NCBI GenBank assembly: GCA_903903635.1
Contig: CAIUZK010000256.1
Span: forward strand, 30,809-94,808
Source: an uncultured Bacteroidota bacterium
GTDB lineage: Bacteria > Bacteroidota > Bacteroidia > Chitinophagales > Chitinophagaceae
Direction of reading: 5' to 3'
DNA: 64,000 bases
Part shown: positions 1 through 9,322 of the stretch, one piece after another
Numbering within the stretch: position 1 is the stretch's first letter
Layout: every line of letters begins with the position of its first letter
Program-made: the position numbers and the translations under genes
Notes under the pieces: generated by a model
The model's database searches: none
What the model was told of the DNA's origin: nothing
What the model saw: only the letters and a program-made list of their open reading frames with translations

Positions 1-401
1 GAAGAAAGTTCAAGACCCAGGTAAAACATCAACAGATTGCCGCTGGAGATCATAAAGTCCATACCCAGCAGCGTGCACAGCAACAGGATATAAAATTCAA
101 GCAGATGCTTATGATCTTTAAGCCAGTCGAAAGCCATCATAGAAATAAGGAACGTACCCACATTCAGAATGGTTTTCTCCAGTACCAAAGTATTATTGGT
201 ATGAAACATGCCGCTGAACAATTCACCATTGGTATTAAAAAACAAGCCCGCAACCACATTAAGGAACAACAATACATTGGTAATATGCAGAAGCGAATTA
301 TTCGATTTAATACCATCCCACACCTTCAGAAAGAGCAGGAAAAAGATAATACCCGTAAGTATCATCTCCGATTTCATTATTTGCAAATATTCAATACCCA
401 T
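1..401 (-). CDS. nuoN: NADH-quinone oxidoreductase subunit N (partial, C-terminus off window)
   Basis: This is the N-terminal ~133 residues of NuoN, an antiporter-like membrane subunit of the complex I proton-pumping arm. The frame reads MGIEYLQIMKSEMILTG and then hydrophobic helices, ending at the edge within GNLLMFYLGLELSS, the usual fifth-helix region of this family with its conserved Glu. A second ATG lies nine codons inside (MKSEM), so the start is uncertain. It is the last gene of the nuo operon, after nuoM and a repeat array. The identity rests on the family motif plus operon position. Confidence 0.85.
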   Translation of the reverse strand, partial: MGIEYLQIMKSEMILTGIIFFLLFLKVWDGIKSNNSLLHITNVLLFLNVVAGLFFNTNGELFSGMFHTNNTLVLEKTILNVGTFLISMMAFDWLKDHKHLLEFYILLLCTLLGMDFMISSGNLLMFYLGLELS

Positions 402-465
402 AACCCGAATTCTAAATTCTAATTAAAACGATTTTCATTCATCTTACCAACCCACACCATTCACA

Positions 466-690
466 TATCAACTAATCAACTAATCAACAAATCAACCAAT
501 CAACCTATCAACCTATCAACCTATCAACCTATCAACCTATCAACCTATCAACCAATCAACCTTTCAACCTATCAACCAATCAACTTATCAACCATTCAAC
601 CTATCAACAAATCAACCTTTCAACCTTTCAACCATTCAACCTATCAACCATTCAACCAATCAACCAATCAACCTATCAACTATTCAACAA
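466..690. repeat. Octamer repeat array 1 (nuoM-nuoN junction)
   Basis: About 27 imperfect copies of an 8-bp unit (plus strand wTCAACCw, with w = A or T; variants TTCAACCT, ATCAACAA) fill nearly the whole gap between the nuoM stop and nuoN. There are no unique spacers, so it is not a CRISPR array. It is transcribed with the operon, in which sense the unit reads GGTTGATA/T. Two similar arrays occur at 2313-2490 and 9153-9316. Confidence 0.9.
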
Positions 691-692
691 AC

Positions 693-2201
693 CTACCTCC
701 CCACTACGCTTCTAGAAATATTATCCATGATGATCTGTGTATCAGGTGAAATCAGGTTGGTAAGCCAGAAAGGCGCCATACCAATTGCCAGTATGCAGAG
801 TATCAAGGTTACAGAAGCAAGTTTTTCATTCCAGCGTGCATCTTTAAATGTCAGGTAATCAGCATTCTTAATTGGTCCCATCCCGGTAGAACCTACAGCT
901 CGCAAAATATAGACTGCCGTCACCACAATAGAAGCACAAGCAAGCACAGTAGATACCCGGTAGAAAGTATCCGGATTTTGCCATGAGCCCATAAATACGG
1001 TCATTTCGGCGGCAAACCCGCTTAAGCCGGGTAAACCAAGTGAACACAAACCCGCTATAACAAAAACAGTAATAATAAATGGAATCGTTTTCAGCAATCC
1101 GCCCAGTTGAGCCACCTGCCTGGTATGTGTGCGCTCATAGATCATGCCAATAGCTGCGAAGAAAAGGGCCGTCATCAAACCATGAGATACCATCTGCATT
1201 ACAGCGCCTGTAATTGCCGTTTTGGTGAGCATGCCAATACCAAAGATCACAAAACCGCAATGGCTCACTGAAGAGTATGCGTTAATGTACTTAAGATCGG
1301 TCTGCATCAGGGTGGCAAATGCCCCGTAAATAATGGCAATCGTAGAAACCAGTATGATGATCCAGGAATACTCATGAGCAGCTTCCGGCATCAGGAATGC
1401 AGCCACCCTGAGGCAACCATACCCACCCAGTTTCATCGATATTCCTGCAAGGAACATAGAAGCTGCTGTTGGCGCTGAAGAGTGACCATCGGGCGCCCAT
1501 GTATGAAATGGGAAAATAGCAGTAAACACACCAAACCCAACAAACATGAGCGGGAAAATAAACCGCTGTGCCTCGATAGAAATATGCATATGCGATATCT
1601 TCATCAGGTCGAATGTATGCATCCCGTTTCCTGCATCTGTATTAAAATAAAGACAAAGCAAACCAATAAGTACTAATGCCGATCCGCCCATAAGCATAAG
1701 GGCCAGCTTCATGGCGCTGTATTCCTTCTTGCCGCTGCCCCAAATACCTATCAGCAGGAATTTAGGAATTACGGCCACCTCAAGGAAGAAGAACATGGTA
1801 AACAAGTCGAGCGAAATGAAAAAGCCATATGCCCCGAAACTCAATAAAACGATCAGGAAAAAGAACTCCTTGGTCATTTTTTCAACGCTCCACGAAATAA
1901 GTATGCCCGTCATTACCACAACAGCCGTAAGCATGATCATTGCCACCGATATGCCATCTACACCCACATAATACTCAATATTCAGATTGCTGAACCAGCT
2001 CACCTTCGCTTCATAAAGCATAGGCGACTTATTACCGGCAGCACGCTGCGACATATAATCAAACATGATCAGACTGGAGTAACCCAACTGGACCACCGAC
2101 CCAAGCAAGGCCGTCATCCGCACCTGTGCAGCATTACGGCAAAGCATTACCAGCACTGCCGTTACCAGGGGGATTATTAAGAGTATGGATAAATTTATCA
2201 T
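693..2201 (-). CDS. nuoM: NADH-quinone oxidoreductase subunit M
   Basis: NuoM is an antiporter-like subunit in the membrane arm of complex I that takes part in proton translocation. The 502-residue product has the normal length and about 14 hydrophobic helices. The helix containing FFLEVAVIPKFLLIG carries the conserved Glu, and HTWAPDGHSSAPTAASMFL followed by SMKLGGYG is the family signature with the central Lys. It lies between nuoL upstream and nuoN downstream and is separated from both by octamer repeat arrays, its stop codon lying within a few bases of array 1. The identity is secure. Confidence 0.97.
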   Translation of the reverse strand: MINLSILLIIPLVTAVLVMLCRNAAQVRMTALLGSVVQLGYSSLIMFDYMSQRAAGNKSPMLYEAKVSWFSNLNIEYYVGVDGISVAMIMLTAVVVMTGILISWSVEKMTKEFFFLIVLLSFGAYGFFISLDLFTMFFFLEVAVIPKFLLIGIWGSGKKEYSAMKLALMLMGGSALVLIGLLCLYFNTDAGNGMHTFDLMKISHMHISIEAQRFIFPLMFVGFGVFTAIFPFHTWAPDGHSSAPTAASMFLAGISMKLGGYGCLRVAAFLMPEAAHEYSWIIILVSTIAIIYGAFATLMQTDLKYINAYSSVSHCGFVIFGIGMLTKTAITGAVMQMVSHGLMTALFFAAIGMIYERTHTRQVAQLGGLLKTIPFIITVFVIAGLCSLGLPGLSGFAAEMTVFMGSWQNPDTFYRVSTVLACASIVVTAVYILRAVGSTGMGPIKNADYLTFKDARWNEKLASVTLILCILAIGMAPFWLTNLISPDTQIIMDNISRSVVGR

Positions 2202-2271
2202 TTCCTTTCCTATTCTATTATTTCAAAAACATCATACAAAAAAACCTATGAAACTATCACCTTATCAACCT

Positions 2272-2302
2272 ATCCTTGTCCGCCGAAGCTCCAGCGAAGG
2301 AG
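2272..2302. repeat. Short GC-rich imperfect palindrome
   Basis: The sequence contains GCCGAAGCTCCAGCGAAGGAG, a GC-rich imperfect inverted repeat (CTTCGCTGGAGCTTCGG on the other strand) that stands out in AT-rich surroundings at the edge of octamer array 2. A loosely similar piece (CTCCTTCGCTGAAAAGC) occurs near 46790. It may be a small dispersed repeat; no function is visible. Confidence 0.4.
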
Positions 2303-2312
2303 AAAACCAATC

Positions 2313-2490
2313 AACTTACCAACCAATCAACCAACCAACCAATCAACTTATCAACTTATCAACTTATCAACCAATCAACCAATCAACCAATCAACCAATC
2401 AACCAATCAACTTATCAACTATTCAACTTATCAACCAATCAACCAATCAACTTATCAACTTATCAACTTATCAACCTATCAACTATTCAC
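2313..2490. repeat. Octamer repeat array 2 (nuoL-nuoM junction)
   Basis: About 20 copies of the same 8-bp family as array 1 (ATCAACCA, ATCAACTT) fill the gap between the nuoL stop at 2497 and nuoM. Open frames through the array give Asn/Gln/Ser/Thr-rich peptides that are artefacts of the 8-bp period and not genes. Confidence 0.9.
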
Positions 2491-2496
2491 CAATCC

Positions 2497-4449
2497 TCAC
2501 GTCCACAAATAAATAAACACCAGCACAAAGCCAAGCACACCGGCAAAAAAGTAAGCTGCATAATTCTGCACCTTACCCGATTGCAGCCCTTTTATCAGGA
2601 ACGATATTTTTCCTGTCACATCCGCCAGCAAGTTCATAAATCCGTCTACTATATTACGATCTATCCATGCTGCCGGACGGCCTATCAGATTAAACACCAC
2701 CTTCTTGGTGATGAACAGATAGATCTCATCAATATAAAATTTATGGTAGGCGCCCCTGTACAGGCCACTCATGCCATCAGCCATTTTCTGAGGTGCAGCG
2801 CTCTCCTTTTTATAAAAAGACCAGGCTATAACAATACCCAGTGAAGCCAGTAATACCGGTGCAATAGAGAACGTCGGATGAAATTCTGTCAGTAAAAACT
2901 TACCATCCGATGTCACAAATTTTCCAAATGGAATAAACCCTGCTACAATGGAGAGTAAAGCAAGAAAAAGCAACGGAAACTTCATTGTAAATGGCGCTTC
3001 GCCATAATGGGCATCATGACCTCCATGACTATCTCCATGAGCATGATATTCTTTGTTCCAGAAAATATTGAAATACAAACGGAACATATAAAAAGCTGTT
3101 ATTGCCGCAGTAAGAATGGCAATACCAAATATGGCTTTATTAGAATTGAATGCAGCCTGTAGTATTTCTTCCTTGCTGAAGAATCCCGCAAAAGGAGGTA
3201 TGCCGGCTATAGCCAGGCAAGCTATCAAGAAAGTAAGATGAGTCACCGGCATTAATTTCCTGAGGCCGCCCATATCTTTCATCTCATTGCTATGCACATA
3301 ATGGATCACTGCGCCGGCGCCAAGGAACAACAGGGCCTTGAACATGGCATGTGTAAACAAGTGGAACATAGATGCCATGTACCCCAGGCCATTCTCGCCA
3401 CCATAGCGCGATACACCAAGGGCAAACATCATGTACCCTATCTGAGACATAGTAGAATATGCCAATACCCGCTTGATATCGGTTTGGGTACAGGCAATGA
3501 TAGCAGCAATAAAGGAAGAAGAAGCGCCCACCCACATCACAATATCGAGTGCCGTGGGGCAACTAATTGAATATACAGGGAACAACCGTGCTACCAGAAA
3601 CACACCTGCTACCACCATGGTCGCCGCATGAATCAATGCAGATACAGGCGTTGGACCTTCCATCGCATCGGGCAACCATATGTGCAGCGGGAACATAGCC
3701 GATTTACCTGCGCCGCCTATAAACACCAGCACCAGGCCCCATGTAAGTGCTGAGCACCCCAGAAATGATGCAGCCATAATACTATGCAACTGGTCGGTAG
3801 GGGTAGTCAGCCTGGTAATCAATGTCTGAAAATCGAGTGTGCCGGCATAATAAGATAACACCAATATACCTACCAGGAAACCAAGGTCAGCAAAACGGGT
3901 CACAATAAACGCCTTCTTCGATGCCGCCACAGCCGATGGTTTATCGAAATAGTACCCAATCAGCAGGTAAGAGGAAACACCCACCAACTCCCAGAATATG
4001 TATATCTGGAAAATATTGGACGACATCACCAGGCCAAGCATAGAGAAAGTAAACAGACCAAGGAAGGAATAATAAGTAGCATAACGCTCTTCGCCCTTCA
4101 TATACCCCAGGCTGTAAAAATGCACCATCAATGAAATAAGCGTAACCACTACCAGCATCATAACAGAAATAGGATCCAGCAGGATGCCCATATCAATCGC
4201 AACATTGGGCGTAAACTGCAGCCAGGTCATTTTGAACGGAATGATCTGCTGATATACCTCGCCCACCTTACCCACTACAAAAAAATAATCGTAGGCAACC
4301 GTAGCTGCCAGCAGGAATGAGGTTAATAAAGAAAGGGTACCCAATATCCCGCACAATGAAGGAAAGTACTTTCTGCCTGCCAGTGCTATCAGCACAAACG
4401 TCAGCAGTGGCAGAAGCGGTATTAATATGATTAATGATGTACTCAGCAT
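2497..4449 (-). CDS. nuoL: NADH-quinone oxidoreductase subunit L
   Basis: NuoL is the distal antiporter-like subunit of complex I. The 650-residue product has the family length, including the C-terminal part that forms the long lateral helix. Signatures are FWELVGVSSYLLIGYYF and HIWLPDAMEGPTPVSALIH, the latter near residue 250. A His/Gly-rich hydrophilic loop (HAHGDSHGGHDAHYGE) near residue 480 is common in Bacteroidota NuoL. The stop is TGA, directly followed by octamer array 2. nuoK ends five bases upstream, so the two genes are cotranscribed. Confidence 0.97.
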   Translation of the reverse strand: MLSTSLIILIPLLPLLTFVLIALAGRKYFPSLCGILGTLSLLTSFLLAATVAYDYFFVVGKVGEVYQQIIPFKMTWLQFTPNVAIDMGILLDPISVMMLVVVTLISLMVHFYSLGYMKGEERYATYYSFLGLFTFSMLGLVMSSNIFQIYIFWELVGVSSYLLIGYYFDKPSAVAASKKAFIVTRFADLGFLVGILVLSYYAGTLDFQTLITRLTTPTDQLHSIMAASFLGCSALTWGLVLVFIGGAGKSAMFPLHIWLPDAMEGPTPVSALIHAATMVVAGVFLVARLFPVYSISCPTALDIVMWVGASSSFIAAIIACTQTDIKRVLAYSTMSQIGYMMFALGVSRYGGENGLGYMASMFHLFTHAMFKALLFLGAGAVIHYVHSNEMKDMGGLRKLMPVTHLTFLIACLAIAGIPPFAGFFSKEEILQAAFNSNKAIFGIAILTAAITAFYMFRLYFNIFWNKEYHAHGDSHGGHDAHYGEAPFTMKFPLLFLALLSIVAGFIPFGKFVTSDGKFLLTEFHPTFSIAPVLLASLGIVIAWSFYKKESAAPQKMADGMSGLYRGAYHKFYIDEIYLFITKKVVFNLIGRPAAWIDRNIVDGFMNLLADVTGKISFLIKGLQSGKVQNYAAYFFAGVLGFVLVFIYLWT

Positions 4450-4454
4450 ATTGA

Positions 4455-4769
4455 TTAAAATTTCATTGAATCAGCCTCTTCAACATCAATTGTTTTATGA
4501 TTGCGGTAAAGATTGATAATAATAGCTATTGCCACAGCAGCCTCAGCGGCAGCTATGGTAATGATAAAAATGGTAAAAAACAGTCCATCAAGCTTATCTA
4601 CGTACAGATATTTGTTGAACGCTACAAAATTGATATTTACGCTGTTTAAAATTAATTCCACAGACATCAGCATCGTTATCAGGTTTCTGCGCGTAAGGAA
4701 GCCATATACCCCAATAAAAAACAGGGCACAGCTTACAAACAGAAAGTGTAAAAGTCCTATATCGTTCAT
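4455..4769 (-). CDS. nuoK: NADH-quinone oxidoreductase subunit K
   Basis: NuoK is a small three-helix membrane subunit of complex I, homologous to MrpC. The 104-residue product has the standard length and the signature SVELILNSVNINFVAF, in which the Glu is one of the conserved carboxylates of the proton path. The second Glu-containing helix (AAAEAAVAIAIIINLYR) is also intact. It lies between nuoJ and nuoL in canonical order. Confidence 0.95.
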   Translation of the reverse strand: MNDIGLLHFLFVSCALFFIGVYGFLTRRNLITMLMSVELILNSVNINFVAFNKYLYVDKLDGLFFTIFIITIAAAEAAVAIAIIINLYRNHKTIDVEEADSMKF

Positions 4770-4834
4770 TTTTATTTCAAAAATTAAAAGTCAAAATCAA
4801 AATTCAATACTTCTGCTATCACTAATAGTTTCAA

Positions 4835-5440
4835 TTATAAGGCCTCATTACCCGCTGCTCCTTCTATCTTCAGATTATCTGGAGTAGCAATAAGTTCATC
4901 CTCACCTTTTTCAGGCAATATTTCGTGTGCCGGTACCTTTACCTTAATGGCTATTACGATACAACCTATCATAGCTGCAAGCAATAACATACTCACCACC
5001 TCAAAAGGCAAAATATAACCATGTTCGGTAGTACTTAGCATCTGCGCTCCTATATTACCGGCATTGGGTTCAACCGCTGCTTTATTAGAAACAACAAAAA
5101 TCTGATTCATAATAAAGTACATGGTAAGCATGCATCCGAAAATTGCGGCCAATGCCGAAAATGCAGCCCGGAGCAAATGCGGTCGCTTCATGTCTTCGCC
5201 CGAACCATGAGTAAGAAATATGGAAAAAATGATCAGAACCACAATACCACCTACATACACTACAACCTGCACAGCGCCTATGAATTCATAATCCATATAA
5301 AAATACAAACCCGCTATCCCTATCAGCGAGAATAGAAGAAATACGGCCGACCTGAAAATCTTTAGCGATGTAACCGCCATTATCGCGCCACCAATGATGG
5401 TAGCAGCCAAAATATAAAATATGATTATTGATGCGCTCAT
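4835..5440 (-). CDS. nuoJ: NADH-quinone oxidoreductase subunit J
   Basis: NuoJ is a five-helix membrane subunit of complex I that links the quinone site to the antiporter-like subunits. The 201-residue product shows the typical AVFLLFSLIGIAGLYFYMDYEFIGAVQV-type helix 2/3 region and YVGGIVVLIIFSIFLT. The start codon overlaps the nuoI stop (TAATG at 5440), indicating translational coupling. The C-terminus is a hydrophilic tail. Confidence 0.95.
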   Translation of the reverse strand: MSASIIIFYILAATIIGGAIMAVTSLKIFRSAVFLLFSLIGIAGLYFYMDYEFIGAVQVVVYVGGIVVLIIFSIFLTHGSGEDMKRPHLLRAAFSALAAIFGCMLTMYFIMNQIFVVSNKAAVEPNAGNIGAQMLSTTEHGYILPFEVVSMLLLAAMIGCIVIAIKVKVPAHEILPEKGEDELIATPDNLKIEGAAGNEAL

Positions 5441-5919
5441 TATTCTACTCCCTCCATGATTTTTGATCCTGGTTTATTCAGCACTTTCTTTAATTGCTTT
5501 TTATCATATACACTATGCTCAAAACTCTGACCCATCTTTATTGCGTCTGATGGGCAGGCCGTAACACACATATTGCACAAAGTGCAAAGTTCAAGATGGT
5601 ATACAAACGTATCAATCGCTTTTTTCTTCTTACCATCCGGCTGTAACTCCTGCTTGGTGATGATTTTAATGGTCCCGTTTGGACAGGCAATTTCGCAAGC
5701 CTGGCAGCCGGTACATCTATGCTCATTATTATCATCGTGAGGCATTGTTACCTCACCCTTGAATCTGTCGAACATAGTAAGAGTAGCCCTGTTATCAGGG
5801 TACTCCTCGGTTTTTATTTCTTTTCTTGCATGTGTAAAATAATACCCGGTCGTCTTCATGCCTATCAGCAAGGAGCGAACGCCCTTATAAACTGTCCGGA
5901 AATACTCGGTTAAAAACAT
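5440..5919 (-). CDS. nuoI: NADH-quinone oxidoreductase subunit I (8Fe ferredoxin-like)
   Basis: NuoI carries clusters N6a and N6b that pass electrons to N2 in NuoB. The 159-residue product has two CxxCxxCxxxCP motifs: Cys69, 72, 75, 79 and Cys112, 115, 118, 122. The N-terminal amphipathic segment that lies on the membrane is present (TVYKGVRSLLIGMK). No nuoE, nuoF or nuoG is found in this operon, so NuoI is likely the electron entry surface for ferredoxin (inference from known 11-subunit complexes). It is separated from nuoH by two unrelated genes. Confidence 0.95.
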   Translation of the reverse strand: MFLTEYFRTVYKGVRSLLIGMKTTGYYFTHARKEIKTEEYPDNRATLTMFDRFKGEVTMPHDDNNEHRCTGCQACEIACPNGTIKIITKQELQPDGKKKKAIDTFVYHLELCTLCNMCVTACPSDAIKMGQSFEHSVYDKKQLKKVLNKPGSKIMEGVE

Positions 5920-5978
5920 TGATATATATTATGCGTTATTTTTATTCATTCTTTAAATCTAATACTTTAATCCAAGAA

Positions 5979-6896
5979 TTATGGACCAAATCTGTTACAT
6001 TTTATAACTTTAATTTCATAACATTCCGGTTTTTGTGAACCTTCTATATTATATAAAGGATTAGTGGTCATTTGATCATTTTCAAGTACAAGTCGGTCTT
6101 CCAACCAGATACGATAATTCCAGCCTTTTATTGTATCCATTGAATAACATAAATTATCCACGACAGAATGACCAGTATTTTTATCGTAATTATTAAATAT
6201 ACTATTCATCCACTCTGTGTTATCTGTGTATTTTATCTTTTCTCCAGTTGTTGTATTTTGCTCCAGTATAAAATAATAAATCCCATGTTTGTATTTCTTA
6301 ATTGTTTTAATTGAGCCTCTTTTTGTAGTCCATATCCCATCAAAGAAACCATTTTCATCAAACTGACCTTCATCTAATTCATAATCACCATCGGTTGAGC
6401 TTTCGTATTTAATTTTCCCAATAAAAACTCCATTTCTAAAGTGTGCTATTGATTTTATATCAATGTGCTTTTTCCATGATGGTGGCGTAATGCAACTTGC
6501 AGAATTGCTATAATTATATATCCATTCTCCATTAAATAATCCACTATCAAAACTCCCAAAAATATTCGTGTTTAGTTTTACTTTACAAAAAAAGCCTTGA
6601 GGTCCAATCATATGGTCCACTTTGTTATCTGAATTGATTTTCCATTTCCCGACTTTTATTCCATCCTTAAATGCTCCTTTTATATTCACGGTTTCACCTA
6701 TAAAGCTAAAATTGCCGTGGAATGTTCTATCAAATGTTTTATTCTCATAGTATTGATATGTTGCTTTACCTGTTTCTTTGGCAGAAAAATTCCTATGTAT
6801 AACGCCATCAAATTTTCCGCTGTAGGTTTTTATCTGACAAATTGAATTTGTCTGATAAACTAACAGGAGTAAACAAAAAGGTGTTAAAAATTTCAT
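5979..6896 (-). CDS. Secreted hypothetical protein with MORN/YwqK-like repeats
   Basis: I do not recognise a specific family. From the ATG at 6896 the protein has a signal peptide (MKFLTPFCLLLLVYQTNSIC) and 305 residues. The body has repeats of the form G(x)F(x)NGxWxxxxN/S, such as GAFKDGIKVGKWKIN, GLFNGEWIYNYS and GQFDENGFFDGIWTTKRG, which resemble MORN or YwqK-like beta-hairpin repeats. An in-frame start at 6929 also exists, but it would overlap the upstream gene and precede the signal peptide. It lies inside the nuo operon between nuoI and the next orphan gene. Its AT-rich composition differs from the nuo genes and suggests later insertion. Confidence 0.6.
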   Translation of the reverse strand: MKFLTPFCLLLLVYQTNSICQIKTYSGKFDGVIHRNFSAKETGKATYQYYENKTFDRTFHGNFSFIGETVNIKGAFKDGIKVGKWKINSDNKVDHMIGPQGFFCKVKLNTNIFGSFDSGLFNGEWIYNYSNSASCITPPSWKKHIDIKSIAHFRNGVFIGKIKYESSTDGDYELDEGQFDENGFFDGIWTTKRGSIKTIKKYKHGIYYFILEQNTTTGEKIKYTDNTEWMNSIFNNYDKNTGHSVVDNLCYSMDTIKGWNYRIWLEDRLVLENDQMTTNPLYNIEGSQKPECYEIKVIKCNRFGP

Positions 6897-6907
6897 TTTA
6901 AAACTAA

Positions 6908-7264
6908 TTAATGAGCGATTACATGCCAATAAGCAACTACTATTGTTTTTTCATCTATTCTCATCCCAATCCCTCTATGAAATGGTTCTGGCTCTTTTTT
7001 TGTTGACCATTCAAAATGAAATACCATTTCATTTTCACTTTCTATAATTTCCAATTTGCAATTTGGCTTACCACCAAAGAAGAAGCAATCATAGGTCCCT
7101 ACTAAATTATTTCCTAAATTGTCACTTGATCTTTTTTTAGCGATTTCTGGATAAATATCACATTGGCTTGGATTTATTTTACTATCATTATTACTAAAAA
7201 TACCAGTCAAGCAACCATCAGGCTCAATATTGTATTTAATTATACCATTTAGATTCTGTTCCAT
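6908..7264 (-). CDS. Hypothetical protein (orphan inside nuo operon)
   Basis: The 118-residue product has no motif I recognise and no signal peptide. It starts MEQNLNGIIKYNIEPDGC and contains Cys and aromatic residues in a pattern suggesting a small beta-rich domain (KLEIIESENEMVFHFEWS). It ends 11 bases before the signal-peptide start of the next gene, so the two probably form a pair. The two lie between nuoH and nuoI, which are adjacent in canonical operons, and have lower GC than the nuo genes. This fits a horizontally gained cargo pair (inference). Confidence 0.55.
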   Translation of the reverse strand: MEQNLNGIIKYNIEPDGCLTGIFSNNDSKINPSQCDIYPEIAKKRSSDNLGNNLVGTYDCFFFGGKPNCKLEIIESENEMVFHFEWSTKKEPEPFHRGIGMRIDEKTIVVAYWHVIAH

Positions 7265-7369
7265 ATTTTAAGTTTTTACGCTTGCCATATTTACTTTTTC
7301 ATTCCTTTTCAAACTACTTTCCCAAGTCCAAATTCAATTCCAACGTTCTCCCCTTTAGGGGTAGGGGGT

Positions 7370-8515
7370 TTAAAAATGCCAACCCATTATCGCCATCACA
7401 GTTACCAGAATTGTATTTACCATACTGATTGGCAACAAATATTTCCACTCCAGTGTCAACAACTGGTCAACACGCAACCTGGGGAATGTCCACCTGAACT
7501 GCATGATGATAAATATCACGAAAAATGTTTTACTCAAAAACCAAAGCGAAGATGGCACATAATCCATTATATGGTTAAACGCCTCCCAATGCCCTATATG
7601 AAATGGCATCCATCCTCCAAGGAACAACGTCGCTGCTATTGCAGATACCACAAACAAGTTGATATACTCTGCCAGCAGGAACATTGCAAACTTCATACCT
7701 GCATATTCAGTATGGAATCCTGCTGTAAGTTCCTGCTCAGCCTCTGCAAGGTCAAATGGCGCACGATTAATTTCGGCCGTAGATGCTATTACAAAAATCA
7801 CAAAAGAGATCAGCACCGGCAGGTGGCCCCTGAATATCCACCAACCCGTTTCCTGGCTCATTACAATGTCCGACATTTTCAGGCTACCGGTAAGAATTAC
7901 AATAGAGATAAGCGATAACCCGACCGATAATTCATAACTAACTATCTGTGCCCCGCTACGCATGGCGCCCAGCAGCGAATATTTATTATAACTGCTCCAT
8001 CCTGCCATCAGGATACCAATAACAGCCAGCGATGAAATTGCAGACACATACAGCACTCCTATATTAATATCCCATAGCTGGAAATCCTTTGCAAATGCAA
8101 TGGGAGCAATAACGAGCATACAGGTAACAACAACGATAACAGGAGCAAGGTTAAACAGGAATTTATCTGATCCGGTAGGAGTAAGACCTTCTTTCATTAG
8201 CAGCTTTACGGTATCAGCCACGATCTGAAGTGAGCCATAAGGACCTACCCTGTTCGGGCCATACCTCATTTGCATAAACCCTGCAACCTTTCGCTCCATA
8301 TAACCCAGAACAAAACACAGTGGTACCAAAAACAATAACAGGGCTACCCCGGCTATTACCATCTCTATTACCTTTGCCAGCAATTCGCTTGCTATATTAC
8401 TCACCAGCCAGTGATGTATACCACCTGCTATTGACGAAAAGCTGACCATAAGAAGTAAGTTCAATTTCTGACTATTTAATTTATCAACAATCCCGGAATT
8501 AATATTCAAATTCAC
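7370..8515 (-). CDS. nuoH: NADH-quinone oxidoreductase subunit H
   Basis: NuoH is the membrane subunit that forms most of the quinone chamber of complex I. The 381-residue product contains the signatures [21 protein letters not shown] and [20 protein letters not shown], including the Glu-rich loop, and [11 protein letters not shown] near the C-terminus. The GTG start at 8515 overlaps the stop of the upstream Uma2 gene (GTGA), implying translational coupling. The first ~22 residues are longer than usual, and an internal ATG at 8449 is an alternative. nuoG normally precedes nuoH but is absent here. Confidence 0.95.
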   Translation of the reverse strand: MNLNINSGIVDKLNSQKLNLLLMVSFSSIAGGIHHWLVSNIASELLAKVIEMVIAGVALLLFLVPLCFVLGYMERKVAGFMQMRYGPNRVGPYGSLQIVADTVKLLMKEGLTPTGSDKFLFNLAPVIVVVTCMLVIAPIAFAKDFQLWDINIGVLYVSAISSLAVIGILMAGWSSYNKYSLLGAMRSGAQIVSYELSVGLSLISIVILTGSLKMSDIVMSQETGWWIFRGHLPVLISFVIFVIASTAEINRAPFDLAEAEQELTAGFHTEYAGMKFAMFLLAEYINLFVVSAIAATLFLGGWMPFHIGHWEAFNHIMDYVPSSLWFLSKTFFVIFIIMQFRWTFPRLRVDQLLTLEWKYLLPISMVNTILVTVMAIMGWHF

Positions 8516-9123
8516 TTGTTGTGAACCTGCATAGTAATCACTTTTGTCTTTTTATAAACTTCTTTTAATGTTAATGAAATACCTATCGAATTTAATTCTA
8601 GTACTTCATCAATATCATTGTATTCTTTTAACTCCCAAAATCCATTACTATTGATATGATACGCTTCAATAATTACTGATAATGGATCAACTAAAACATA
8701 TTCTTTCAAAGAATCCAATTCACGGTAAAACTTAAATTTCTCACCTCTGTCATAATTTTTTGTAGAAGGCGAAAGAACTTCAAAAATCACTTTAGGGTTC
8801 ATTACATTCATCTGGTCGTTGTTGAGCGTAACTGGGTCTCCGCAAACAACCGTAACATCGGGATAGAAAAACGAATCAAGTTCTTCTATATAAACCCGCA
8901 TATTGGAGTTATATGGTTGACACGGTTTGTCATTGAGTTCAGTTGAGAGCGCATTAAAAATATTTCCTTCAACAACAATATGTGGCAATTTAGCTCCCGA
9001 CATAGCAAATATCTCACCACCATAATATTCATGCTTGATAACTGAAGTATTTTCCATCTCCAGATATTCTGCTATAGAATATTTCCGATTCCCATATGCC
9101 GCTGCCGGTTCTTTAACTTCCAT
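8512..9123 (-). CDS. Uma2 family (DUF820) putative PD-(D/E)xK endonuclease
   Basis: The Uma2 family adopts a restriction-endonuclease-like fold; its biological role is poorly known. The 203-residue product shows the family layout: [25 protein letters not shown], then the catalytic-type pattern [11 protein letters not shown], followed by [19 protein letters not shown] with the Glu and Lys, and EYVLVDP. It occupies the place where nuoE, nuoF and nuoG normally stand and overlaps nuoH by four bases, so it would be translated with the operon. Uma2 genes are common in Bacteroidota and Cyanobacteria and often mobile. The family call is firm and the activity untested. Confidence 0.85.
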   Translation of the reverse strand: MEVKEPAAAYGNRKYSIAEYLEMENTSVIKHEYYGGEIFAMSGAKLPHIVVEGNIFNALSTELNDKPCQPYNSNMRVYIEELDSFFYPDVTVVCGDPVTLNNDQMNVMNPKVIFEVLSPSTKNYDRGEKFKFYRELDSLKEYVLVDPLSVIIEAYHINSNGFWELKEYNDIDEVLELNSIGISLTLKEVYKKTKVITMQVHNK

Positions 9124-9152
9124 TTCTGTTTTTATCTACCGCAATTTCAACT

Positions 9153-9316
9153 AAACCATCAACCAATCAACCAATCAACCAATCAACCAATCAACTTATC
9201 AACTTATCAACCAATCAACCAATCAACCAATCAACCAATCAACCAATCAACCAATCAACCAATCAACCAATCAACTTATCAACTTATCAACCAATCAACC
9301 TATCAACTTATCAACT
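9153..9316. repeat. Octamer repeat array 3 (nuoD-uma2 junction)
   Basis: About 20 copies of the ATCAACCA/ATCAACTT octamer lie between the nuoD stop at 9323 and the uma2 start, at the exact point where the nuoEFG block is missing. Copies here are more uniform than in array 1, which suggests recent expansion. Confidence 0.9.
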
Positions 9317-9322
9317 ACAAAC

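Noticed and set aside
466..690. CRISPR array
   Set aside because: The 8-bp units are contiguous with no unique spacers and there are no cas genes. The same holds for 2313-2490 and 9153-9316.
2185..2844. Long plus-strand frame encoding NQPINQST-type repeats
   Set aside because: It is an artefact of the octamer array and runs antisense into nuoL.
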